A stretch of DNA of 64,000 nt from Bacteroides sp. (GTDB lineage: Bacteria; Bacteroidota; Bacteroidia; Bacteroidales; Muribaculaceae), in NCBI GenBank assembly GCA_014802335.1, contig JAAVCL010000005.1:58300-122299 (forward strand), read 5' to 3'. Numbering within the stretch: position 1 is the first letter of the stretch; every line of letters starts with the position of its first letter. Of this stretch, positions 29,410-39,697 are shown piece by piece. The notes beneath the pieces were generated by a model. The model made no database searches and had not been told where the DNA came from. It saw only the letters and a program-made list of their open reading frames with translations. Made by a program: the position numbers and the translations under genes.

Positions 29410-31511
29410 AAGAGATAAATATAGCAAGAGCTGTATCAGAACGTTTAGGGTTGCCAGAGAAAGGAGTGTCGGCCACAATTTCGTTGCTCGACGAAGGTGC
29501 GACAGTTCCGTTTATCAGCAGATACAGGAAAGAGGCAACGGGAGCATTGACTGATATTCAAGTTCGGGAAATAGAATTGACTCTAAAGCAAGTGCGCGAA
29601 CTTGAAAGTCGCAGAGAATCGGTAATGAAACAAGTTGCCGAGTTGGGAAAATTGACTCCTGAACTGGAAAATAAGTTAATGCATGCATCCACGCTGACCG
29701 ATCTTGAAGATCTGTATGCACCCTATAAACCTAAAAAACGGACGCGTGCCACCATAGCCCGTGAAAAGGGACTTGAACCGCTTGCAAAAAAAATAATGAG
29801 CGGTTATATGCCGCCGGCGTGTAATGAAGAGGAACTTGCAGGAGCGAGAGATATCATAGCTGAATGGGCATCTGAATCCGTGAGACTTCGCCAGATAACT
29901 CGCCGCACATTACGACGCAGTTCTCAAATAGTCTCGACCATGGTGAAGGGGAAAGAAGCCGAGCTTAACAATTCCCCTCTTGCACAATACGGAACATTCC
30001 GTCAAGGTGTGAGCCGCATGGCCTCCCACCAATATCTTGCACTTCGCCGTGCCGAACGCGAGGGACTGGTAAGAATAAAGTATGATCTGGGCGAACAAGA
30101 AGAGGGCCTTTTGTATAAACTCAGTGGGTCTTTTATGCCAAATCGAAGCACCCCCGAGACGGCTAAACAGATAGAGACGGCCGTAAAAGACGCTGCCAAA
30201 AGATTGCTTCGCCCAAGTGTGGAGAATGAGATTTCGGCAGAACTGAAAGAGGAAGCCGACAAGGTTGCCATCGAAATCTTCTCTTCAAATCTGAGGGAAT
30301 TGCTGTTAGCACCCCCGTTGAAGAATAAACGGGTTCTTGCCATTGACCCGGGTTACAGGACAGGCTGCAAAGTGGTTGCACTTGATGCCCAGGGAACTTT
30401 ACTGGCCGAAAATGTAATCTATCCTACTGTACCCAAGAATGATTTCACAGGCGCAACAGCGGTTATCGAAAAATTAATCAGAGCGCACAAACTTGAAGTC
30501 ATAGCTTTAGGTAATGGCACTGCATCTCGCGAAACGGAGAGTTTTCTGAAACAGAGCGGGCTTTTAGATCCTAAAAAAATCTACGTTGTGAGTGAAGATG
30601 GCGCATCCGTTTATTCCGCTTCTGAAATAGCGAGAAAAGAATTTCCGGATAAAGATGTAACTGTTCGCGGGGCTGTTTCAATAGGAAGACGACTGATTGA
30701 TCCACTTGCCGAACTTGTCAAAATCGATCCGAAGTCAATCGGGGTTGGTCAGTATCAACATGATGTTGACCAGAACGGTCTGAAAGATGCATTGGATTAC
30801 ACGGTTACGGCCTGCGTAAATTCGGTAGGTGTTGATGTGAACACTGCATCCGAAAAATTATTGTCCTACGTTTCAGGCATCGGGCCGACGCTTGCATCCA
30901 ACATAGTGAGCTATCGAACCCAAAACGGGCCATTCAAGACACGCGCCGAACTGAAGAAGGTTCCGAGACTTGGAGAAAAGGCTTACGAATTATGTGCAGG
31001 CTTTCTCAGAGTTCCGGGAGGCACGGAACCGTTGGATAATACCGGTATTCATCCGGAAAGTTATGGAATTGTGAGACGCATAGCCAAGGGAATGGGTGTG
31101 AATATAACAACACTCGCATCCAACAAGCCTCTGCTTGATATGATAGATGCACACAAGCTTGCCATGGAGGGGCATGGAGGAGAAGAAACAATAAAAGATA
31201 TCGTAACCGAACTCCGAAAACCGGGTCGTGACCCTCGGACTGACGACGAGACAACCATTTTCACTCCGACGGTATCACGTTTTGAAGACCTTTCAGTCGG
31301 AATGAGAGTGAACGGTAAAGTCAATAACATTACCGCATTCGGTGCTTTTATTGACCTTGGCATTAAAGAAAACGGATTGATTCACATCTCAAAGTTATCG
31401 GAACGGAGAGTATCTTCCGTATCGCAAGTGCTGAAATTGGGACAAATCGTAGAGGCAAAAGTAATTGATATTGATCACGACCGGAAACGCATATCATTAT
31501 CCATGATATAA
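29406..31511 (+). CDS. tex: Tex-family RNA-binding transcriptional accessory protein
   Basis: VPFISRYRKEATG, LEDLYAPYKPKKRTRATIAREKGLEPLA, LAIDPGYRTGCK, C-terminal S1 domain; GTG start. Confidence 0.95.
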   Translation: MKEINIARAVSERLGLPEKGVSATISLLDEGATVPFISRYRKEATGALTDIQVREIELTLKQVRELESRRESVMKQVAELGKLTPELENKLMHASTLTDLEDLYAPYKPKKRTRATIAREKGLEPLAKKIMSGYMPPACNEEELAGARDIIAEWASESVRLRQITRRTLRRSSQIVSTMVKGKEAELNNSPLAQYGTFRQGVSRMASHQYLALRRAEREGLVRIKYDLGEQEEGLLYKLSGSFMPNRSTPETAKQIETAVKDAAKRLLRPSVENEISAELKEEADKVAIEIFSSNLRELLLAPPLKNKRVLAIDPGYRTGCKVVALDAQGTLLAENVIYPTVPKNDFTGATAVIEKLIRAHKLEVIALGNGTASRETESFLKQSGLLDPKKIYVVSEDGASVYSASEIARKEFPDKDVTVRGAVSIGRRLIDPLAELVKIDPKSIGVGQYQHDVDQNGLKDALDYTVTACVNSVGVDVNTASEKLLSYVSGIGPTLASNIVSYRTQNGPFKTRAELKKVPRLGEKAYELCAGFLRVPGGTEPLDNTGIHPESYGIVRRIAKGMGVNITTLASNKPLLDMIDAHKLAMEGHGGEETIKDIVTELRKPGRDPRTDDETTIFTPTVSRFEDLSVGMRVNGKVNNITAFGAFIDLGIKENGLIHISKLSERRVSSVSQVLKLGQIVEAKVIDIDHDRKRISLSMI

Positions 31512-31541
31512 CCTTGAACGCCTCCCCTCAATAATTAAAGT

Positions 31542-31574
31542 CACCCCAAAAGTTTTGTCTCAACTTTTGGGGTG
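31542..31574 (+). terminator. Intrinsic terminator after tex
   Basis: CACCCCAAAAGTT-7 nt-AACTTTTGGGGTG. Confidence 0.85.
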
Positions 31575-31600
31575 CCTTTCGTAACCGGGGGGTTGTGAGT

Positions 31601-32503
31601 TTAGTGCAGTCTGTCGACCGAGCAGGTAAATCTACATTCGGGGAAATTGGAGCATCCCACGAATTCTCCCCTATCGTTTTTAAGTGTGCGAAGCCTACCG
31701 CCACATCTCGGACATATCCCCTGTCGAATCGAGTTTATCGCCGTATTGGAAGAAGACTGCGCATAGACTTCGTGCTTCTTAGAATCCTGAGCAGTTTTTT
31801 CCATAGCATCTTTGAGAAGAGTCGCAAGTTCAGTGATAGCATGGCGGTCGAAAATTTTCTTTCTTCTTCTTATTTCGTCAACAAGAAATTCGGAAGTGAG
31901 AACAATGTTATTTTCATCAAGTCTGACTTCATCACGTCGGTTCCACCAATGTCGCGGCCTTCTCTCAGCGGGTATAAAAGTTCGCTTCACATGCCGGTCG
32001 GACAGGAAACGCCGAGGCTCAACAATATCATCGGCACGAACATCAAGTCGCCAAGTATCCGTAAACACAATTACAGAAATGAAAGCATACTCGTCAATAG
32101 ACTTGAAAACGCGTCTAAGAGCACGAATATGCGTTCTGTTCTGGAGCATGGGATTATAGAACTGATAGGATTGAGACGACAGATGACGGGTCCAATATTG
32201 GGCGTGTTCGTATCCGGAAATGCGACCTGTGAAATTTTTGGTTTCAATAACAAAAATACCGGCAAGTGAAATCACTATATGGTCCACCTGAGCTGTTCTT
32301 CCACCGGGGAGCGAGAGTAACACATCATTGAAAACAATCGCCTCCTTCCTGCGGAGACTTTTTAATTCGGAGGCCACCAACCTCTCCCCTTTCTTTCCGG
32401 TTCGTTTATTCTTATTTTTCTTCCATTTATACCGGAATATCAAACAAACGAGCACAAGAATAATTCCGACCAGAATCCCGCAAATAGTATTAATCAACAT
32501 CAT
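31601..32503 (-). CDS. Membrane-anchored NERD-domain protein with topoisomerase-type C4 zinc finger
   Basis: N-term TM; GERLVASELKSL...VDHIVISLAGIFVIETKNFTGRISG; C-term CPRCGGRLRTLKNDRGEFVGCSNFPECRFTC. Confidence 0.9.
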   Translation of the reverse strand: MMLINTICGILVGIILVLVCLIFRYKWKKNKNKRTGKKGERLVASELKSLRRKEAIVFNDVLLSLPGGRTAQVDHIVISLAGIFVIETKNFTGRISGYEHAQYWTRHLSSQSYQFYNPMLQNRTHIRALRRVFKSIDEYAFISVIVFTDTWRLDVRADDIVEPRRFLSDRHVKRTFIPAERRPRHWWNRRDEVRLDENNIVLTSEFLVDEIRRRKKIFDRHAITELATLLKDAMEKTAQDSKKHEVYAQSSSNTAINSIRQGICPRCGGRLRTLKNDRGEFVGCSNFPECRFTCSVDRLH

Positions 32504-34323
32504 TCCACGGGAATTTTCGAACCGTTGCCATCTCTGACAGAGAAATAATGAGGAGCTATCATTTCAACATCAGCCTTATGGAAATAATCCTGAATATTCT
32601 GCAAAAGATCTGACATTATCTGAGGCATCTGATCAGCATTTCTTATATAGGCATTGATTTGATAACACATATAGTTATCGTTCAACTCCGTTTCGAGCAC
32701 AAAAGGGGCAGGATATTCCAGCACGCCCTCGGTGTGCAGAGCTGCCTCAATAAGGAGTTTATGCACCTTGCGCCACGGCACATCATAGCCCATAGTCATG
32801 GCCGTATGGATAATGAGTCCATATTTATGGGCGGAGGCACTGTAATTCACTGTATCCGATGACATGATGAAAGAATTCGGAATAGTCACGACCTCATTTT
32901 TAATTGTACGGATACGCGTGATGAAAGGAGTTTTCTCAATAACGTTTCCAATGGTATCCTTCACTTTTATGAAGTCGCCGGGTCGGAAAGGCCTCATATA
33001 GGTGATAACGAAACCGGCAATGAAGTTAGAAATAACCGTGCTCGATCCTAAAGAAACAATAAGACCGACAAATACGGAGATGCCTTGAAATACCCCCGAC
33101 TGCGAACCGGGCAAATAAGGATAAATCATGGCAATCATGAAAGCATAAAGAAGAAACCGGACAATATTGAAAGTGGGTTGCGCCCATTCGGGATAAAATC
33201 CGGAAATCTTAAGTTTCTCATGTTCTATTTCTCTTGCAATGTAACGCACCCCTTTTACGGCATATCGGACACCGATCCAAATCACAACAATAATGAAAAG
33301 ATTTGGAATATAATCGACAATAGCCACGAGAACCATTTTCACGGGGTCGATTATATAATGCACAAATTTCATGGCCAGATTCTCGGTCTGAGGAAATATC
33401 GAGAACAGAACGGGCACAGTAATGATGAGAACGAAAATGAGAATCACAATGCGCAGGAGATTGCACAAGAAGAGAATCAAACGAGTCAATCTTTTTGTGT
33501 TTAGCAACTCGTAATCGCGCACCACAATGGCTTTCAGCTTCTGCTGCTTAAATCTGATAATTTCACGTTTCAGCTTCCGGAAAAGGAAATTAATCAGTTT
33601 GAAAATAAGATATTGCAACACGATAACGAGCACAAACATACCCGCCCGCTTAAGAATCTGCCAGAAACTGTTCTCGTTTTTCAGGAAATCAATTTTTGCT
33701 GAAAGAATAGCCACATAACTCTTCACCACCTCTTGCCGAGTGCGACCAAGCCATAAAGCATCCTGTTCGGTCACGCTCATTATCACCTTATCGGCATACA
33801 TAATGTCGGTATAGGTATCATTGTCGAGAGTATGAATGGTATCATTGGCAAGATGCCTGTTTTTAGATATTTTTAAAATTTGAGCCACAATGGTTTCAGC
33901 TCTGTCTGAGGGTGATCGTCCCCCCATTGGGGCATAAATTCGGAAAAGAGTGTCTTTAAACACAACCACCGGAACCCCGGGATTGACGGAACGCAGCGAA
34001 TCGATAATCACTAACTGTTGGGCGCGTTTCAATGAATCGGACACGTTATTCTTGTTTAAAGCATCCGACAATTCATTTTTTAGTGCAACTTCGTTAAGCT
34101 GCATCTCATGCAGTTTCAACTCCAGTTCCTTCATCCGCAAAGAATCTTGCAAAAGCTTTAATTCCGGGGAAGTCTGAGTTTGATTAGCAACCGAATCTCC
34201 GGGAGAAGAGTCAAATGCATTTTTGACAAACTCGCCCGCTTTTTTAATGAGCTGCGGATTAGCCTGCGGACTGAAAATAAAGATAGTTATTTGAAACAGA
34301 ATCAATATTAAAAAACGTAACAT
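32500..34323 (-). CDS. MscS-family mechanosensitive ion channel
   Basis: Multiple TMs; SLGSSTVISNFIAGFVITYMRPFRPGDFIKVKDTIGNV...TRIRTIKNEVVTIPNS. Confidence 0.92.
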   Translation of the reverse strand: MLRFLILILFQITIFIFSPQANPQLIKKAGEFVKNAFDSSPGDSVANQTQTSPELKLLQDSLRMKELELKLHEMQLNEVALKNELSDALNKNNVSDSLKRAQQLVIIDSLRSVNPGVPVVVFKDTLFRIYAPMGGRSPSDRAETIVAQILKISKNRHLANDTIHTLDNDTYTDIMYADKVIMSVTEQDALWLGRTRQEVVKSYVAILSAKIDFLKNENSFWQILKRAGMFVLVIVLQYLIFKLINFLFRKLKREIIRFKQQKLKAIVVRDYELLNTKRLTRLILFLCNLLRIVILIFVLIITVPVLFSIFPQTENLAMKFVHYIIDPVKMVLVAIVDYIPNLFIIVVIWIGVRYAVKGVRYIAREIEHEKLKISGFYPEWAQPTFNIVRFLLYAFMIAMIYPYLPGSQSGVFQGISVFVGLIVSLGSSTVISNFIAGFVITYMRPFRPGDFIKVKDTIGNVIEKTPFITRIRTIKNEVVTIPNSFIMSSDTVNYSASAHKYGLIIHTAMTMGYDVPWRKVHKLLIEAALHTEGVLEYPAPFVLETELNDNYMCYQINAYIRNADQMPQIMSDLLQNIQDYFHKADVEMIAPHYFSVRDGNGSKIPVE

Positions 34324-34364
34324 TGCGACAACGAAATCAAAAGTTATTTTGGAGATGTGTGCTC

Positions 34365-34430
34365 AGACATGGCACGTCATGCATTTGGCAACGATTTTTG
34401 ATGTATTCACCAGACATGGCACGCCATGTC
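34365..34430. repeat. REP-like palindromes, two tandem units
   Basis: CAGACATGGCACGTCATGC and CAGACATGGCACGCCATGTCC 47 bp apart. Confidence 0.75.
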
Positions 34431-34454
34431 CCTGCATGAGCTACTTATAATATC

Positions 34455-35657
34455 TTATAATTCAACGCCACAAAAATTCAAGACCCTTTTATTCTTGCCA
34501 ATATTCAAATTATTGAATAAGGAGTGTTTCACCAGAAAGACGATGATATCAGCCTTGGCAACTGCCTCGTTATAGTCAGTCAACTTGTAAAGGGAGTGAC
34601 GCGAAATATTAGGTTCGACAATCAGAAATTCAATATTTGCATGATGCAACAGCACTTCGTTTACGATACATAAAGCGGGCGACTCACGCAAATCATCTAT
34701 ATCGGGCTTAAAAGAGAGGCCCATTAAAGCCACAACCGGAGTGCGACCGTTTTCAAGTTCAAAATCTGAAATAAGATTTGATATTTTTTCAGCGCACCAA
34801 GCGGTTTTATGAGTATTGATTTCACGAGCACAAGCAATCAGTTTGGCTTCGTTCGGAAAAGAATGAGTTATGAAATAAGGGTCAACTGCAATGCAATGGC
34901 CTCCCACACCACATCCGGGTTGTAAAATATTAACACGGGGGTGTTTGTTGGCAAGTTCAATGAGCTTTACCACATCAATTCCTATCTTGTCGCAAATAAT
35001 TGAAAGTTCATTTGCAAAAGCAATCTGCACATCACGGCTCGAATTTTCAACGAGCTTACACATTTCAGCTGTCTCAGAATCTGTTGGATGTAAGTTCCCT
35101 TTCACAAAATGCGCATAGAACTCGCAGGCTTTGCGCGTAGAGGCCTTGTCAATCCCGCCGACAACACGGTCGTTGTGAATCAGCTCGAAAAGTGCTTTTC
35201 CCGGTATCATTCTTTCGGGGCAATAGGCGATATAAATTTGATTGCGCAATTCGGGTCGTTGACCAAAGATTAATTCAGAAATTCGGCGTGTTGTTCCAAC
35301 GGGAGAAGTGGACTCCAATATTACAAGATCTCCCGCTTTGAGGAAAGGAATCAGAGATTCGGCAGCTGCTTCCACAAAACTGACATCGGGCGCATTATCA
35401 GAGTTGACCGGAGTCGGAACACAGATTACATACACATCCGACGGTTCGTGAGAAGAAGAAGCCTTCAAAAAGCCGGACTCCACCACCTTCTTCAGTAGCT
35501 TATTAAAATGCGGTTCTATTAAGTGAAGTTCAGAATTATTAGTCAGCGTCACCACTTCCGGATTAATATCGACTCCATGGACCATCACCCCGTTGTCGGC
35601 AGCGATTATTGCCGTCGGAAGACCAATATAACCTAATCCAATGAAACAAGCTTTCAT
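34455..35657 (-). CDS. wecC: UDP-N-acetyl-D-mannosamine dehydrogenase
   Basis: FIGLGYIGLPTAIIAADNG; CPERMIPGKALFELIHNDRVVGG; GCGVGGHCIAVDPYF. Confidence 0.92.
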   Translation of the reverse strand: MKACFIGLGYIGLPTAIIAADNGVMVHGVDINPEVVTLTNNSELHLIEPHFNKLLKKVVESGFLKASSSHEPSDVYVICVPTPVNSDNAPDVSFVEAAAESLIPFLKAGDLVILESTSPVGTTRRISELIFGQRPELRNQIYIAYCPERMIPGKALFELIHNDRVVGGIDKASTRKACEFYAHFVKGNLHPTDSETAEMCKLVENSSRDVQIAFANELSIICDKIGIDVVKLIELANKHPRVNILQPGCGVGGHCIAVDPYFITHSFPNEAKLIACAREINTHKTAWCAEKISNLISDFELENGRTPVVALMGLSFKPDIDDLRESPALCIVNEVLLHHANIEFLIVEPNISRHSLYKLTDYNEAVAKADIIVFLVKHSLFNNLNIGKNKRVLNFCGVEL

Positions 35658-36856
35658 ATTATTTGATGAAGAATATGTTCAACAATGCGGCGAGCAGCCA
35701 TGCCATCTCCAAATGGCGTCACACGGTTCCCAATCCCGTTAAATGATGAAGAATTGTCGAGAATACCGGAAACCGCTGAAATGATCTTATCAAAATCCGT
35801 TCCGACAAGCTTGGCCTGTGCCGAATCTGTTAATTCCGCACGTTCGGTGATATCGCGCATAATGACAACCGGCTTTCCAAGTCCGGCCGATTCCTCCTGC
35901 ACTCCCCCACTGTCTGTAAGGATTAAGGAAGATTTATCCATTAGGAAAATAAAAGATATATAATCAAGAGGTTCCAGCAGAAAAACATTATCACGGCAAT
36001 CGAAATCATCACCAAAGACCTGAGACACAGCATTTCTCACATTCGGGTTCAGATGCATCGGAAATATAAAATCTGTACCTTTATATTTGTCGGCAAGAGT
36101 TTTTATTGCATTACAAATAGAAATAAAACCGGGTCCGAAATTTTCACGACGGTGTCCGGTAATCAATACCATTTTTCTGCCTGAGTCGAGACGTGAAATA
36201 TCATATCCTTTTTTTGCAAGACTCTTAACAATGTTATCTAAGTTAGCCTTGTTGGTGAGGAATTTATTTTTTACCCAATATAAAGCATCGATAACAGTGT
36301 TGCCGGTAACAATAATTTTTTCGGATGCAATATTTTCGCGAATAAGATTTTGGCGAGCCGCCTCGGTGGGAGCAAAATGAAAAGAAACGATTTTGGAAGT
36401 GAGTTGCCGATTCAATTCCTCGGGCCAGGGAGAATAAATATCAAATGTTCTGAGACCGGCCTCAACATGGGCCACGGGGATTTTTTTATAGAACGAAGCG
36501 AGCGCCACCATTGTGGAAGTTGTGGTGTCTCCGTGAACAATGACCAGATCGGGTTCAACTTCATTAAGGACATCGCGCATCCCGGTCAACACACGCGCCG
36601 AAATATCGAAAAGATCCTGGCCGTTCTGCATGAGGCTAAGATCATAATCGGGAACGAGATTAAAAATATCAAGCACCTGATGAAGCATTTCGCGATGTTG
36701 ACCCGTAACACATAAAATCACCTCCAATTTATCGGGGTGATTATACATTTCTTTTAATAGCGGTGCCATTTTAATGGCCTCAGGTCGAGTGCCGAATACA
36801 ACAAGTATTTTTTTCATCCGAATCTTTCCAAAAAAATTATGAAGCGGTTTTCCCAA
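35654..36856 (-). CDS. wecB: UDP-N-acetylglucosamine 2-epimerase (non-hydrolysing); start probably at the internal MKKILVVFGTRPEAIK
   Basis: VVFGTRPEAIKMAPLLKE, HVEAGLRTFD, LTDSGGVQEES. Confidence 0.93.
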   Translation of the reverse strand: MGKPLHNFFGKIRMKKILVVFGTRPEAIKMAPLLKEMYNHPDKLEVILCVTGQHREMLHQVLDIFNLVPDYDLSLMQNGQDLFDISARVLTGMRDVLNEVEPDLVIVHGDTTTSTMVALASFYKKIPVAHVEAGLRTFDIYSPWPEELNRQLTSKIVSFHFAPTEAARQNLIRENIASEKIIVTGNTVIDALYWVKNKFLTNKANLDNIVKSLAKKGYDISRLDSGRKMVLITGHRRENFGPGFISICNAIKTLADKYKGTDFIFPMHLNPNVRNAVSQVFGDDFDCRDNVFLLEPLDYISFIFLMDKSSLILTDSGGVQEESAGLGKPVVIMRDITERAELTDSAQAKLVGTDFDKIISAVSGILDNSSSFNGIGNRVTPFGDGMAARRIVEHILHQII

Positions 36857-36862
36857 AGACGT

Positions 36863-36940
36863 CGACGAGTTTTCGATGTATTAATCAGACATGGCACGCC
36901 ATGTCCCTACATGTGCCGACAACTTTTCGATGTATTAACC
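36863..36940. repeat. REP-like unit, 54-bp period (one full unit plus partial second)
   Basis: CGACGAGTTTTCGATGTATTAATCAGACATGGCACGCCATGTCCCTACATGTGC then CGACAACTTTTCGATGTATTAACC. Confidence 0.75.
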
Positions 36941-36963
36941 AACACTGATTTATATGCGCACTT

Positions 36964-37668
36964 CTATATTTTATTCAAAAGAATCCACCAAAGAAACTTA
37001 ACAAGGTGTATCTGTCTTTTAATTCTCCGAGGATCGCTCAAGAGGCGATAAGCAAATTCGAGATTATGATTCAGCCACCACTCGGGTGCTCTCTTTGTTA
37101 ATCCGGCGTATATATCGAAGCTTCCACCGAGTCCCATATATAATGCCTCATGATGTTTCAGGGCTTCGGCCATAAATTTCTCCTGTCGCGGAGAACCCAT
37201 GGCAACAAAGACAATATCCGGCTTAAGGTTTTTTATTTCATTTATAACATCTTGATAATCATTCTCATTATCAATAAAACCGTTATGATAGCCACAAATA
37301 TTTATTGATGGGAACTCTTCCCTGAGCTTACAAACAGTCGCATTAATAACCTCTTCTTTTGCCCCCAGCAAATAAAATGACTTACAAATATACGAATTTT
37401 TTATGATTTTAAGCCACAATTCGCATCCCGGAATTTTACAAATATCTTTATATCCTTTATTTTTTAATGCCCAAAGAGGGCCTATTCCATCAATGTAACC
37501 TAAATTTTTATTGATTATATTGATCATCTGCCTGTCGGCATTAATAATTTTTTCTGCATTTATTGCAATCAATATTCCTTTATAAGAATCGGTATATTCC
37601 AACAATTTCTTGTCGGAAGAAAACAATCCAATCTGTATTCCTTTTAGAATTTCTCGATTCATAAACAC
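36964..37668 (-). CDS. WecG/TagA/CpsF-family glycosyltransferase
   Basis: YIDGIGPLWALK; VFVAMGSPRQEKFMAEAL; LGGSFDIYAGLTKRAPEWW. Confidence 0.93.
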   Translation of the reverse strand: MFMNREILKGIQIGLFSSDKKLLEYTDSYKGILIAINAEKIINADRQMINIINKNLGYIDGIGPLWALKNKGYKDICKIPGCELWLKIIKNSYICKSFYLLGAKEEVINATVCKLREEFPSINICGYHNGFIDNENDYQDVINEIKNLKPDIVFVAMGSPRQEKFMAEALKHHEALYMGLGGSFDIYAGLTKRAPEWWLNHNLEFAYRLLSDPRRIKRQIHLVKFLWWILLNKI

Positions 37669-37754
37669 CTTTGATTAATGAAAACCGTGTCTTTCTCGAG
37701 ACACCTTTGTTCTTTCATTTGAAACAGAATATTTACTCTAATCATGAAGATAAT

Positions 37755-38750
37755 TCAACGTAGTGAACGATATGCATATCTTAATTTCAAGACGGCATAT
37801 TTAAGACAATTAAAAACTCTTAAATGCCTGTTGAAAGCCATTCTCATTGGTATTTTCCAATACCATTGCATCGTGTGGCCATATTTTTTATATGTGATAT
37901 GCGGGTAGGTATCAAGCAATTTCTTTTGATCTTCATAATTGCAGTAAAGTAAAATTATAGAAATCTGCTTAAAGATATAACTATTAAAATTCTCCTCGGA
38001 TATAAGATTGTGTTTTCTAATAAATTTATCTAAGTTAGCTAAATTCCCTAATCTGCTGAAAGCATCTTCAGAAGAGGAATGACTGGTATATGAATTTAAA
38101 TTCTGTTTATTGTAATGTACAAAAGCTTTATTTATTTTTATAATGGAACGGGCATAATAAACGGCTGGAACAATCACAATTACATCCTCGCAAACATTTA
38201 ATCTCTCAACAACTTGAATTGAATATCTGTCATAAATGCTTTTTTTTATCAATTTATTCCATAACATTGATCCTATGCCATGTTCCGAATTTAGAATATC
38301 CGTTACCAACTCTTCTTTTGTATTTCCGAGTCTGCACGATCTATAAACATCCTTGTTGCTATATGAAATGAAATAATCTGCCACAACAATGTCGGCATTA
38401 TTTTCCCGGGCCTTTGAAAACATGGCCTGCAGCATATCCGGTTCGAAGAAATCATCACTGTCACACTGAAAAAGATATTCACCTTTAGCCACACTCATAC
38501 CCTTTATTCTGGCTGCTGCCACCCCTTTGTTGGTTGGCTGATTAATAACAGTGACTTGTGATTGTCTGTGAGGGTAACGTGCAAGTACATTATTAAGGAT
38601 ATGGATACTGTTGTCGGGCGTGGCGTCGTTAACAAATATGAATTCCACACCATCGGTCATGGTTTGCTCAAATAAACTTTTGCAGCTGCGCTCCATAAAT
38701 TTTTCCACTCCATATACCGGAACAATTACAGAGATATTAACGGTGCTCAT
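37755..38750 (-). CDS. Glycosyltransferase family 2
   Basis: SVIVPVYGVEKFMERSCKSLFEQT; FQCDSDDFFEPDML. Confidence 0.9.
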   Translation of the reverse strand: MSTVNISVIVPVYGVEKFMERSCKSLFEQTMTDGVEFIFVNDATPDNSIHILNNVLARYPHRQSQVTVINQPTNKGVAAARIKGMSVAKGEYLFQCDSDDFFEPDMLQAMFSKARENNADIVVADYFISYSNKDVYRSCRLGNTKEELVTDILNSEHGIGSMLWNKLIKKSIYDRYSIQVVERLNVCEDVIVIVPAVYYARSIIKINKAFVHYNKQNLNSYTSHSSSEDAFSRLGNLANLDKFIRKHNLISEENFNSYIFKQISIILLYCNYEDQKKLLDTYPHITYKKYGHTMQWYWKIPMRMAFNRHLRVFNCLKYAVLKLRYAYRSLR

Positions 38751-39685
38751 TTTAAAAAAAGTTTAAGAATTTTGTCGCATTTCATGCGTGCAAGAAGCAT
38801 AAGAATAATGCCACGTTTGGTTTTACTTCTCCAGATTGAAATTTCAGGCCACATTTCCCTCCACTTTGCAGGATTAAAATAACGGGAATCCCGAATAAAA
38901 ATATGTTTTGTTTTTAGTAAAAACGGTGAAATAATTGTCAAAACTTCCTTACGATCATTTCTCTTACTAAGATAATTATAAATATAATCGGCAACTAAGA
39001 TTCCATCCCTTATTTTATCCTCACTCTCGGTTGCCATTATCGAGTGTGCATTAGACTTGTAGTAATGATAAAGGGGCCTGTCGATATGCCCTATCTTTTT
39101 AGCTTCGTAATGAGCTATCAATGAAATCGGATTATCTTCATATCGATTCACATCAGGGACGGTCAAACCGAATGTACGGTAAAAAGAACTTCTGAATAAT
39201 CTCAACCAAACCATACATACAGGTGGCTTAGAATTTAAAATTCTACTAATCTGAATATGGGTGGGGAAATTAAAATTCAATTTCTGTTCAGATTGACTGC
39301 TATCCGTGTTAAAGAAATAGTTGCAACAGACGAAATCGGCATCTATTTTCTTGGCCTCCTGATACATTGTTTCATACATGTCGGGTTCCACCCAATCATC
39401 GCTGTCGCAATGTATAATATATTCTCCTCGAGATGCGAGGAATCCGGTTTTGCGAGTTGCAGCCAATCCACGGTTTGACTCGTGCCGAAGAATTTTGACC
39501 TGATGTTTACGCTCGGGAAATTCTTCGAGGGTTTCAAGAAGAATATCAATACTGCGGTCGGGCGATGCATCATCCGTGAAGATAAATTCAATACCCTCCT
39601 TCATTGTCTGACAGAATAGAGAGCGAGCACACCGGGCGATGTACTTTTCAACTTTATACACGGGTACCAGAACTGAAACTTTCAT
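38747..39685 (-). CDS. Glycosyltransferase family 2
   Basis: SVLVPVYKVEKYIARCARSLFCQT; IHCDSDDWVEPDMY. Confidence 0.9.
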   Translation of the reverse strand: MKVSVLVPVYKVEKYIARCARSLFCQTMKEGIEFIFTDDASPDRSIDILLETLEEFPERKHQVKILRHESNRGLAATRKTGFLASRGEYIIHCDSDDWVEPDMYETMYQEAKKIDADFVCCNYFFNTDSSQSEQKLNFNFPTHIQISRILNSKPPVCMVWLRLFRSSFYRTFGLTVPDVNRYEDNPISLIAHYEAKKIGHIDRPLYHYYKSNAHSIMATESEDKIRDGILVADYIYNYLSKRNDRKEVLTIISPFLLKTKHIFIRDSRYFNPAKWREMWPEISIWRSKTKRGIILMLLARMKCDKILKLFLK

Positions 39686-39697
39686 ATGCGTTAGGCG

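Noticed and set aside
31595-32269. 224-aa plus-strand ORF
   Set aside because: Antisense to the NERD gene, which has clear domain motifs.
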